This document shows, in pieces, positions 8,500 through 15,159 of a DNA stretch of 64,000 bases. Every line of letters begins with the position of its first letter. Position 1 is the stretch's first letter. The notes under the pieces are model-generated. The model searched no databases. It had not been told where the DNA came from and worked only from the letters and a program-made list of their open reading frames with translations. Origin of the DNA: Planotetraspora phitsanulokensis (GTDB taxonomy: Bacteria; Actinomycetota; Actinomycetes; Streptosporangiales; Streptosporangiaceae). The stretch is taken from assembly GCF_016863295.1 (NCBI RefSeq), contig NZ_BOOP01000041.1, positions 1 to 64,000 on the forward strand, read 5' to 3'. Made by a program: the position numbers and the translations under genes.

Positions 8500-9164
8500 G
8501 CGAGGGGGCGCGCCGCCGCGCGCTGGTCGTACGCGGCGGCTGGGAGGGCCACGCGCCCGTCGAGGCCACCGAGCTGTTCATCCCGTCGCTCGTCGAGGCA
8601 GGCTTCGGCGTGACCGTCAGTGAGGACCTCGACGTCTACACCGACGCGGAGCTCATGGCGGCGACCGACCTGGTCGTGCAGTGCTGGTCGATCGGCACGA
8701 TGACCCCCGAGCAGAGCGCCGGACTGGTCTCCGCCGTGCACGCGGGCACCGGCTTCGCCGGCTGGCACGGCGGAGTGGTCGGCACCTTCGGCGGCAGCCA
8801 CGACTACCTGCGGATGGTGGGCGGGCTGTTCCTGTGGCACCCCGAGGACTTCCTCGAGTACGAGGTCACGATCGAGCCCGGCCAGGCCGGCCATCCGATC
8901 GTCGCGGGTCTCGACGACTTCACCGTGACGACCGAGCAGTACTGGATGCTCACCGACTCGCTGAACACGGTCCTGGCGCGGACCACGTTCACGCCGGAGG
9001 ACGGCGAGCACGGGCGAGGGCCGGTCGACATGCCCGTGGTCTGGACCCGCGGATGGGGCGCCGGGAAGATCTTCTTCTCGGCGATCGGCCACCGGGTCGC
9101 CGACCTGGAGCAGCCCGCGGTCCGCACGCTCACCGAGCGCGGACTCGTCTGGGCGGCACGATGA
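8496..9164 (+). CDS. ThuA-like domain protein
   Basis: A 222-aa protein of the ThuA (trehalose utilisation) family, a class-I glutamine amidotransferase-like fold. Diagnostic blocks are ALVVRGGWEGH at the start, DLVVQCW, GFAGWHGGVVGTF, WMLTDSLNTVLARTTF and the end MPVVWTRGWGAGKIFFSAIGH. Family members act in disaccharide or sugar-derivative use, and several work with dehydrogenases. The GTG start overlaps the stop of the aldehyde dehydrogenase, and the stop overlaps the next ATG, so the three proteins are made from one message. Confidence 0.85.
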   Translation: MSEGARRRALVVRGGWEGHAPVEATELFIPSLVEAGFGVTVSEDLDVYTDAELMAATDLVVQCWSIGTMTPEQSAGLVSAVHAGTGFAGWHGGVVGTFGGSHDYLRMVGGLFLWHPEDFLEYEVTIEPGQAGHPIVAGLDDFTVTTEQYWMLTDSLNTVLARTTFTPEDGEHGRGPVDMPVVWTRGWGAGKIFFSAIGHRVADLEQPAVRTLTERGLVWAAR

Positions 9165-10201
9165 GCGCCCCCGTGGGCGGCTCGGCGGACCAGGCCGTTC
9201 CCGGCGCCGTCGTGCTGGCGATGCCGGCGGCCCTGCCCTCCCGGCTCTTCCAGGGCGAGAGCGCGGAACGGCTCCACGCCCTCGTCGGCCCCGACTGGGG
9301 GCCGCCCGTCACCGGGTTCCACTCCGCCGAGGCTCTCGAGCGGCTGGCGCGGGCGCGCGTCCTGCTCACCGGCTGGGGGAGCCCGATGATCGACGACAGG
9401 GTGCTCGACCACGCGCCGCACCTGCGGGCCGTCGTCCACGCGGCGGGCACGGTGAAGGGCCACGTCTGCCCCTCGGTGTTCGAGCGGGGCGTCCTGGTGA
9501 GCTCGGCGGCCGACGCGAACGCGGTCCCGGTCGCCGAGTACACCGTGGCGATGATCCTGCTCGCCAACAAGGCGGTGCCCGCGATGGCCCGGGAGTACCG
9601 CGCCCGGCGGGAGGCGATCGACCTCATCGGGGACTATCCCGACGTCGGCAACCACGGCAAGACCGTCGGCCTGGTGGGCGCGTCGAAGGTCGGCCGCAGG
9701 GTCGCCGAGCTGCTCCGGCCGTTCGATCTCGAGGTGCTGGTCAGCGACCCCTACCTCGACGAGGCCGGCGCCGCCGCGCTCGGCGTGCGCAAGACCGGCC
9801 TCGACGACCTGTTCGCCTCCTGCGACGTCGTGTCCCTGCACGCCCCCGCGATCGAGGAGACGCGGGGGATGGTCGACGCGGCGCGCCTCGCCGCCATGCG
9901 CCCGGGCGCGACGCTGATCAACACGGCCCGGGGGTCGCTGGTCGACCACGACGCCCTCATCGCGGAGTTGCGGCGCGGCCGGATCTCCGCCGTGCTCGAC
10001 GTGACGGAACCCGAGATCACCCCGTCGGACTCGCCGCTGTGGGAGCTGCCGAACGTCGTCCTGACCCCCCACGTCGCCGGATCCCTGGGCAACGAACTGG
10101 CCCGGCTGGGGTCGCAGGCCCTGGACGAGGTGCTCCGGGTCATCGACGGCCGGCCGCTGCGTCATCCCGTCGATCTGGCGGCTCTGCCGGTCACCGCCTG
10201 A
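9161..10201 (+). CDS. D-2-hydroxyacid dehydrogenase family protein
   Basis: A 346-aa NAD-dependent oxidoreductase. The NAD-binding Rossmann loop is VGLVGASKVGRRVAELL (~165-180), the catalytic Arg is in NTARGSLVD, a Glu in DVTEPEITPSDSPLW and the catalytic His in TPHVAGSLGNE. The expected GxGxxG is written GASKVG, so the second glycine is Ser-Lys-shifted. The N-terminal substrate domain has GWGSPMIDDRVLDHAPHLRAVVHAAG. It ends a three-gene operon with the aldehyde dehydrogenase and ThuA protein; a hydroxypyruvate- or sugar-acid-type substrate is likely. Confidence 0.88.
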   Translation: MSAPVGGSADQAVPGAVVLAMPAALPSRLFQGESAERLHALVGPDWGPPVTGFHSAEALERLARARVLLTGWGSPMIDDRVLDHAPHLRAVVHAAGTVKGHVCPSVFERGVLVSSAADANAVPVAEYTVAMILLANKAVPAMAREYRARREAIDLIGDYPDVGNHGKTVGLVGASKVGRRVAELLRPFDLEVLVSDPYLDEAGAAALGVRKTGLDDLFASCDVVSLHAPAIEETRGMVDAARLAAMRPGATLINTARGSLVDHDALIAELRRGRISAVLDVTEPEITPSDSPLWELPNVVLTPHVAGSLGNELARLGSQALDEVLRVIDGRPLRHPVDLAALPVTA

Positions 10202-10243
10202 CACCCACGCCGAAAACCCGGGTCTTCGCCGTGGAGTCCGGCG

Positions 10244-10882
10244 TCAGTGGTGGTAGGCGTGTACGACAGCGTGGCCCCGGCCCCTGCTGATGATCCACTT
10301 GTTGGCGGGGGTGGTGACGGCGAAGGCCAGCGCCAGCGAGGCCGCGAGCGATCCCCAGAAGAGCCCGGTGGTCAGCCCCGCGTCCATGGCTCCCGGGACG
10401 ACCAGGAGGAAGCCGTTGTCCACGATCTCCATGATCAGGATGGAGAGCGTGTCCGCCGCGATCGCCAGCCGTACGGCCTGCCGCCAGCCGACCTCGGCGC
10501 GGAGGAGGCCGCGCAGGGTCAGCGCGTAGCCGAAGAGGAACGCCAGGGCGACCGACAGGACCAGCGTCGCAGCGTCGCCCCAGGACAGGGCGGTGCCGAT
10601 CACCATGCCGAGCACCTCGCCGATGGCGCACCCGGTGAGGCAGTGGAGGGTCGCCGAGGCGGCCGTCCGCCACGTCGCCGGCTGGGGTCCGTGCCCGTGT
10701 TCTGTGTGCCCATGTTCCGTGTGCTCCGCGTGCCCGCGCTCCGTGTGCTCCGTGTGCTCCGCGTGCCCGTGCTCCGTGTGCGCGGTGTGCATGGTTTGGG
10801 CGGCGCCGGCCTGCGGGCTCTCGCCGTGGCCGGCCGGGTGACGCGGGGGTGCGGGATCGTCTGCGGGTGTCGATCCGGACAT
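10244..10882 (-). CDS. DUF4396 membrane protein with His-rich N-terminus
   Basis: A 212-aa protein. Residues ~31-66 are a low-complexity metal-binding tract of HTEHGHAEHTEH-type repeats. Four hydrophobic segments follow (~78-98, 102-122, 135-165, 170-192), ending TPANKWIISRGRGHAVVHAYHH. The core with LHCLTGCAIGE and DTLSILIMEIVDNG matches DUF4396. Two Cys in the first membrane segment (LHCLTGC) could bind a soft metal. A CsoR-like palindrome covers its -10 box, so copper control and a role in Cu(I) handling are my inference; the biochemical function of the family is not known to me. Confidence 0.82.
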   Translation of the reverse strand: MSGSTPADDPAPPRHPAGHGESPQAGAAQTMHTAHTEHGHAEHTEHTERGHAEHTEHGHTEHGHGPQPATWRTAASATLHCLTGCAIGEVLGMVIGTALSWGDAATLVLSVALAFLFGYALTLRGLLRAEVGWRQAVRLAIAADTLSILIMEIVDNGFLLVVPGAMDAGLTTGLFWGSLAASLALAFAVTTPANKWIISRGRGHAVVHAYHH

Positions 10883-10913
10883 GATGATCTTCCTCTCGGC
10901 TCGGTCGACCTTC

Positions 10914-10933
10914 ACTATACCCCCAGGGGGTAT
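10914..10933 (-). promoter_or_regulatory. CsoR-like copper operator over a -10 box
   Basis: A perfect 17-bp palindrome, ATACCCCC-A-GGGGGTAT (10917-10933), matches the G-tract style of actinobacterial CsoR operators. On the - strand it runs directly into TATAGT (10919-10914), a good -10 for the DUF4396 gene, which starts 32 bases further on. Binding would block the promoter. Confidence 0.75.
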
Positions 10934-11105
10934 CAGCGGCGTCGTACCCCGGATGGCGGCGACGCGGTGAACCGGAGGTACTCTGCGCTCATGAGGCCCG
11001 ATGATCAGCTCCCGCGGAAAGCGCCACACGACATGAGCGCACCGGTCGCGATGTGCCCCCTCACATCTCCGGCGTCGTCGTCCGCGGGACCGGTGGGCTG
11101 AGGTC

Positions 11106-11918
11106 ATGGGAAGCGGAGTCCGGCGGATCGTCCTGCTCACACTCGGCTGGGAGGACCTGCCCAAGACGGTCTCGGTGCACGGGGACACCTCGGGGACGCG
11201 GCTGCGCGAGCCCGTGCCCGGCGTGCTGCTCCAGACCGACGGCGGCTGGGTGCTGCTCGACACCGGGTTCAACACCGCCCTGATCCGTGACGCGGCTCTC
11301 GCCCGGCGGTTCTATCCGCGGCCGGAGTACCTCCCCGTGCTCCCCGGATCCGGAGAGCCGCTCGAGGAGACGCTCGCGGGGGCGGGCATCGCGATGGAGG
11401 AGATCCGTGCGGTGGCTGTCAGCCACCTGCACCTCGATCACGCGGGAGGGCTCAAGCACTTCGCCGGGCGCGTTCCCGTGCACGCCCAGCGGACCGAGTT
11501 GCGGTACGGCCTGTCGGACGCGGCGGAGGCGCACGGCATCTTCCGCATCGACTTCGACGACCCGCGCATCGACTGGCGGCTCGCCGATGGGGAGGCGGAG
11601 ATCGCCCCGGGGGTGACCGCCGTGCCGACGCCGGGCCACACCCCGGGCCACCAGAGCTTCGTCGTCGACCTGGACGAGTCCGTGGGCGGCGGCGGCTTCG
11701 TCTTCGCCTTCGACGCGGCCGACCTCACCGAGAACGTCGACGGGGAACTCGCGGTGGGCGGGTTCATCGACTGCGAGCCGCAGGACACCGTCGAGCAGAT
11801 CAGGAAACTCAAGAAGATCGCCGCGGCGAAGGGGTATGCGCTGATCCCGGGACACGACCCGGTGGCGTGGCCGGCCTACACGGCCGAGTTCGCCGAGCGC
11901 TTCCGGGCTCGCGGCTGA
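11106..11918 (+). CDS. Metallo-beta-lactamase-fold hydrolase (AHL lactonase-like)
   Basis: A 270-aa protein with the dinuclear zinc motif HLHLDH near residue 108, a downstream His in PTPGHTPGHQ (~178), an Asp in FAFDAADL and a final His in IPGHDP. N-terminal LLQTDGGWVLLDTGFN is typical of the N-acyl-homoserine lactonase subgroup. Family members hydrolyse lactones, so quorum quenching or lactone detoxification is possible. The gene stands alone, divergent from the DUF4396 gene across ~220 bases. Start ATG 11106 is supported by the GVRRIVLLTLGW opening. Confidence 0.85.
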   Translation: MGSGVRRIVLLTLGWEDLPKTVSVHGDTSGTRLREPVPGVLLQTDGGWVLLDTGFNTALIRDAALARRFYPRPEYLPVLPGSGEPLEETLAGAGIAMEEIRAVAVSHLHLDHAGGLKHFAGRVPVHAQRTELRYGLSDAAEAHGIFRIDFDDPRIDWRLADGEAEIAPGVTAVPTPGHTPGHQSFVVDLDESVGGGGFVFAFDAADLTENVDGELAVGGFIDCEPQDTVEQIRKLKKIAAAKGYALIPGHDPVAWPAYTAEFAERFRARG

Positions 11919-11923
11919 CTCCT

Positions 11924-11993
11924 CCCGCGTCTGGGTGGACATCACGCTCGCGCCTGACCCCCGCGTCCGCGTGGACATCACGCTCGCGCCGAC
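11924..11993. repeat. Two-copy 36-bp direct repeat
   Basis: GTGGACATCACGCTCGCGCC occurs at 11935 and again at 11971, inside a 36-bp unit that differs at a few positions. It lies just downstream of the lactonase-like gene, in non-coding DNA. Confidence 0.7.
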
Positions 11994-12095
11994 CGGGGGG
12001 TGCTGCGCAGGGATGGATACCAAAGCCTGCGGAATGGCGATACTTCGGCCCGCCTGCGTGAAAAATGGGGGCGACTGCCACGAAGGGTGGACGCG

Positions 12096-12305
12096 ATGAC
12101 CAGCGAGGAGCCCGCCGAATTATCGGGCATAGATTTCCACCAGATGCCGATGCTGGATCTGGTCGCACTCCACGACGAAAGCGCCGAGGGCCTGCATCCC
12201 CTTCCGCAGGCAGTCATGGACCGCATCTGCGAGGTCATACGGGAGGGCATCCATTTCTGCGGGTGCGACATGACCGACCTCATGATCAGGCTCCTCGGCG
12301 GCTGA
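12096..12305 (+). CDS. Small hypothetical protein with CxC motif
   Basis: A 69-aa acidic protein: MTSEEPAELSGIDFHQ, a middle helix (AVMDRICEVIREGIH), then FCGCDMTDLMIRLLGG. The CGC pair and one more Cys could bind a metal or form a disulphide. GAAGGG lies about ten bases before ATG 12096; in-frame codons upstream exist but look less coding. I do not recognise the family. It sits alone between the lactonase-like gene and the zinc-responsive island. Confidence 0.5.
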   Translation: MTSEEPAELSGIDFHQMPMLDLVALHDESAEGLHPLPQAVMDRICEVIREGIHFCGCDMTDLMIRLLGG

Positions 12306-12406
12306 TCACGACTGCCCGCACCATTCGGGACACCAGCGGCGCGTTGAGCCGTACGGCAGGGGCCGTCTCGGCCGGCACGGCAGGGCGTGCCTCGGGTCAC
12401 ACGAGC

Positions 12407-12438
12407 GAGCCCGCCAGCACGTGCGTCCTGGCGGGCTC
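12407..12438 (-). terminator. Hairpin terminator after rpsR
   Basis: Perfect 11-bp stem GAGCCCGCCAG / CTGGCGGGCTC with a 10-nt loop, 42 bases past the S18 stop. No T run follows, as is common in high-GC actinomycetes. Confidence 0.7.
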
Positions 12439-12479
12439 CTGTCGATCTACGTTGTAAAGGGTGACGGATCGCGATGCGC

Positions 12480-12704
12480 TCAGCGGGCGCGGGAGGAGTA
12501 GGGGAGAAGGGCCATCTCCCGGGCGTTCTTGATGGCCCGTGCGAGCTGCCGCTGTTGCCGGCCGCTCACTCCGGTGACCCGGCGGCTGCGGATCTTCCCG
12601 CGGTCGGAGATGAACCTCCGCAGCAGATCGGTGTCCTTGTAGTCGATGTAGTCGACACCGAGCAGGGGATTGGCCTTCTTCCTCGGAACACGGCGGTTCT
12701 TCAC
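12480..12704 (-). CDS. rpsR: 30S ribosomal protein S18, zinc-independent paralogue
   Basis: A 74-aa S18: [20 protein letters not shown], then [17 protein letters not shown] and [20 protein letters not shown]. The N-terminal cysteines of the zinc-binding form are absent, so this is the C- paralogue used when zinc is short. The GTG start overlaps the stop of the COG0523 gene (GTGA), so the two are co-translated and should share control by the Zur-like box upstream. A housekeeping S18 is expected elsewhere. Confidence 0.95.
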   Translation of the reverse strand: MKNRRVPRKKANPLLGVDYIDYKDTDLLRRFISDRGKIRSRRVTGVSGRQQRQLARAIKNAREMALLPYSSRAR

Positions 12705-13852
12705 GCGATCTCCTCCAGATCCAGGACGGCGGCGAAGGGGTCGTCGAAGGCGGCCCAGGCGTCGGGGCCGGCGACGGATTCCTCCGGGGTGAGCAGGCAC
12801 GAGTCGAGCAGCGCGTGGATGCGCTCGCGGTCGAGCTCGGGGCCGGTGAAGACCAGGTGCTGGACGCGGTCGCCGACGGTGGGCGCCCAGTCGAGCGAGG
12901 CGGCCATGCGGCGCGCGGGCGAGACCAGCTCCCACGCTGCGTCGGGCAGCGCCGCCAGCCACGGGCCCGCGTCCTCGACGGAGACCACGCCGGCCACCGC
13001 GTCCCAGGCCAGCAACCGCTGCGGCCGGGTGGCCAGCCAGAACCGGCCACGGCTGCGGACCGATTCGGTGACCAGTTCGTCGACGGCCTCGAACAGGCGG
13101 TCCGGGTGGAGCGGGCGGAGGCGGTGCCAGACGACCGTGGTGATCTCGTCCGTGACCGCGTCGCACGGCAGCTGCGCGGTCGCCGGGTCGACGCGCGCCG
13201 CCAGTTCGTCGGCGCGCAGGGCGGGACCCGTCACCTCGGGGAGCGGACCGTCCACCGGCGTGACCGGGGTCAGCGGGGCGAGATGGCCCAGCACGGCGCG
13301 TGTCAGCTCCACGTCCCCCTCGTCGCCGTCGCCGCGGTGGACCATCAGGCCGGTGGCGTACTCGATCTGCCGGGCGAGCACCTCGGCCAGGTAGCGCTGG
13401 TCGCCCTGCGCGGCCTGCCTGCCGACTTCGACGAGGCGGTCGGCGCGGGCGATGTCGACGGGCATGTGCTCGGCGTCCAGCGCGGTCAGCACGGCGGTGA
13501 CCCGGAGGAGGTCGTGTGCCTCCTCGCAGTCGAGGGCCTCGGCGACGGACCGGGGCTCGACCGAGTCCCACAGGTCCGCGATGAGCAGCGGGGCGGCGCC
13601 GGCCTGCCGTACGAGCTCGGGCACCAGGTCCTCGCGCACCGTGCAGGTGACGCAGCCGTGGGCGAGCCGGACGTCGGTCCTGTCACGGATCCGGTCGGCG
13701 TCGCGGACGACCCGCTCCACCCGGCCACGGGTCACGTCGCGCAGGTCGTGGTGGACGGCGACCGCTCCGGGGTGGGCGCGCAGCAGCCGGTCGACGGCGG
13801 CGGTCCTGGCCGCGTCATGCAGGCCCGCGACGAGGACAACAGGGACGGACAC
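12701..13852 (-). CDS. COG0523 (CobW/YciC-like) metal-homeostasis protein
   Basis: A 383-aa member of the G3E/COG0523 family of metallochaperone-like GTPases. The family cysteine motif appears as [10 protein letters not shown] (~77-86), followed by the [10 protein letters not shown] switch region, and the C-terminal CobW_C domain lies at ~230-370. The P-loop is degenerate: where GxxGxGKT is expected the protein has [15 protein letters not shown], with no Lys-Thr, so ordinary GTP binding is doubtful. I chose GTG 13852, which has a GGAGGGAG site, over an ATG further upstream that would run through the Zur-like box. Confidence 0.88.
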   Translation of the reverse strand: MSVPVVLVAGLHDAARTAAVDRLLRAHPGAVAVHHDLRDVTRGRVERVVRDADRIRDRTDVRLAHGCVTCTVREDLVPELVRQAGAAPLLIADLWDSVEPRSVAEALDCEEAHDLLRVTAVLTALDAEHMPVDIARADRLVEVGRQAAQGDQRYLAEVLARQIEYATGLMVHRGDGDEGDVELTRAVLGHLAPLTPVTPVDGPLPEVTGPALRADELAARVDPATAQLPCDAVTDEITTVVWHRLRPLHPDRLFEAVDELVTESVRSRGRFWLATRPQRLLAWDAVAGVVSVEDAGPWLAALPDAAWELVSPARRMAASLDWAPTVGDRVQHLVFTGPELDRERIHALLDSCLLTPEESVAGPDAWAAFDDPFAAVLDLEEIA

Positions 13853-13875
13853 GAGGTCTCCCTCCAGGAATAAAA

Positions 13876-13890
13876 CGGTTATCATTTTCA
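13876..13890. promoter_or_regulatory. Zur-like operator between divergent zinc-stress genes
   Basis: On the - strand the site reads TGAAAATGATAACCG, close to the actinobacterial Zur consensus TGAAAATGATTTTCA. It lies in an AT-rich patch (13869-13897) 24 bases from each start codon, between the COG0523-rpsR pair and the rpmG-rpmF run, so one Zur dimer pair could repress both directions when zinc is plentiful. Confidence 0.82.
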
Positions 13891-13914
13891 TTCTACGACC
13901 CGAAAGGAGCTGGA

Positions 13915-14079
13915 GTGGCCAGAAACGAGGTGCGTCCCGTGATCAAGCTGCGTTCGACCGCGGGAACCGGCTACACCTACGTGACCCGCAAGAACAGGCG
14001 CAACGACCCCGACCGGCTGACGCTGCGCAAGTACGACCCCATCGCCCGGCAGCACGTGCTGTTCAGAGAGGACCGATAA
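13915..14079 (+). CDS. rpmG: 50S ribosomal protein L33, zinc-independent paralogue
   Basis: A 54-aa L33: [20 protein letters not shown], then [20 protein letters not shown] and [14 protein letters not shown]. The CxxC pairs of the zinc form are missing (KLRS and KYDP instead). GTG start at 13915 has an AAAGGAG site. It is the first gene of a five-gene run facing the COG0523 gene across the Zur-like box. Confidence 0.95.
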   Translation: MARNEVRPVIKLRSTAGTGYTYVTRKNRRNDPDRLTLRKYDPIARQHVLFREDR

Positions 14080-14081
14080 CC

Positions 14082-14327
14082 ATGAGGAAGGGCATCCACC
14101 CCGAGTACCGTCCGGTCGTCTTCCGCGACCCCAGCGCGGACTTCGCCTTCCTGACGCGGTCGACCGTCACGAGTGACAAGACCATCGAGTGGGAGGACGG
14201 CAACGTCTACCCGGTGGTCGACGTCGACGTGTCCTCGGCGAGCCACCCGTTCTACACCGGTCGCGGGCGCGTGCTCGACACCCAGGGCCGCGTCGAGCGC
14301 TTCCGCCAGCGCTACGGGAGCCGGTGA
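14082..14327 (+). CDS. rpmE2: 50S ribosomal protein L31 type B
   Basis: An 81-aa L31: [20 protein letters not shown], then [19 protein letters not shown] and [20 protein letters not shown]. Length and sequence are type B, which lacks the CxxC zinc site of type A. In Streptomyces and mycobacteria this form is made under zinc limitation. It follows L33 by two bases and overlaps L28 by one (TGATG). Confidence 0.95.
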   Translation: MRKGIHPEYRPVVFRDPSADFAFLTRSTVTSDKTIEWEDGNVYPVVDVDVSSASHPFYTGRGRVLDTQGRVERFRQRYGSR

Positions 14328-14563
14328 TGTCGGCCCGCTGCCAGCTCACCGGGGCCGCACCGGTCTTCGGCAACAACGTCTCCCACTCCCACCGGCGCAC
14401 CCGGCGCCGGTGGGAGCCCAACATCCAGCACAAGCGCTACTGGCTGCCGAGCGAGGGCCGGTTCGTACGGCTCACGCTGAGCGCGAAGGCGATCAAGACC
14501 ATCGACAAGATCGGCATCGAGCGCGCCGTCGCGCGGATCAGGGCTCGGGGAGAGAAGATCTGA
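14327..14563 (+). CDS. rpmB: 50S ribosomal protein L28, zinc-independent paralogue
   Basis: A 78-aa L28: [20 protein letters not shown], then [20 protein letters not shown] and [16 protein letters not shown]. One Cys remains (C5), but the CxxC pair of the zinc form is not present. The start overlaps the L31 stop by one base and its stop overlaps the S14 ATG (TGATG). Such tight coupling supports equal production of the set. Confidence 0.95.
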   Translation: MSARCQLTGAAPVFGNNVSHSHRRTRRRWEPNIQHKRYWLPSEGRFVRLTLSAKAIKTIDKIGIERAVARIRARGEKI

Positions 14564-14862
14564 TGGCCAAGAAGAGCAAGATCGCGGCCAATGAGCGCAG
14601 GAAGGCGGTCGCCGCCCGCTTCGCCGGCCGCCGGGCCGAGCTCAAGGAACTCGTCAGGACGGGTTCCGCCGAGGAGCGCGCGGGAGCCGTACGCGAGTTG
14701 AGCAGGCAGCCTCGTGACGCCAGTGCCACCCGCGTGCGCAACCGGGACGCGGTCGACGGCCGTCCCCGGGGATATCTGCGCACGTTCGGGATCTCGCGGA
14801 TCCGCTTCCGTGAGATGGCCCATCGGGGAGAGCTCCCCGGTGTCACCAAGTCGAGCTGGTAG
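14563..14862 (+). CDS. rpsN: 30S ribosomal protein S14, zinc-independent (long) form
   Basis: A 99-aa S14: [20 protein letters not shown], then [20 protein letters not shown] and [20 protein letters not shown]. The long, cysteine-free form replaces the ~61-aa zinc-ribbon S14 in zinc-poor cells. It is the fourth gene of the run, followed six bases later by L32. Confidence 0.95.
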   Translation: MAKKSKIAANERRKAVAARFAGRRAELKELVRTGSAEERAGAVRELSRQPRDASATRVRNRDAVDGRPRGYLRTFGISRIRFREMAHRGELPGVTKSSW

Positions 14863-14868
14863 GAGAGC

Positions 14869-15039
14869 ATGGCCGTCCCCAAGCGCAAGACGTCCCGCAG
14901 CAACACGCGCAGCCGCCGTTCCCAATGGAAGGCGCAGGCCCTCGACCTGGTGCCCATCGTCCTCGACGGGAGGCGGATCCTCGTCCCCAGGCGGCTCGTG
15001 AAGGCCTACCACGCGGGGCTCATCGAGCCTCCGGCCTAA
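14869..15039 (+). CDS. rpmF: 50S ribosomal protein L32, zinc-independent paralogue
   Basis: A 56-aa L32: [20 protein letters not shown], then [20 protein letters not shown]. The four zinc-binding Cys of common L32 are absent. It ends the run; a GC hairpin follows at 15110. TAGGAGAG before ATG 14869 is a good ribosome site that overlaps the S14 stop. Confidence 0.93.
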   Translation: MAVPKRKTSRSNTRSRRSQWKAQALDLVPIVLDGRRILVPRRLVKAYHAGLIEPPA

Positions 15040-15109
15040 GTCGTGTCTGACGAATCAAGCCGCCCTGCGCGTGGCCCAGACGGCGCCTCGCGCGTCTGAC
15101 CGGCGGTGC

Positions 15110-15156
15110 CCGAGGGGCCCGGTGCGCGGTGGCCGACCCGCGCCCGGGCCCCTCGG
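15110..15156. terminator. Hairpin between convergent rpmF and glycosyltransferase
   Basis: Perfect 13-bp arms CCGAGGGGCCCGG (15110-15122) and CCGGGCCCCTCGG (15144-15156) with a 21-nt loop. It lies between two convergent genes and can end both transcripts, although there is no T run. Confidence 0.7.
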
Positions 15157-15159
15157 CGT

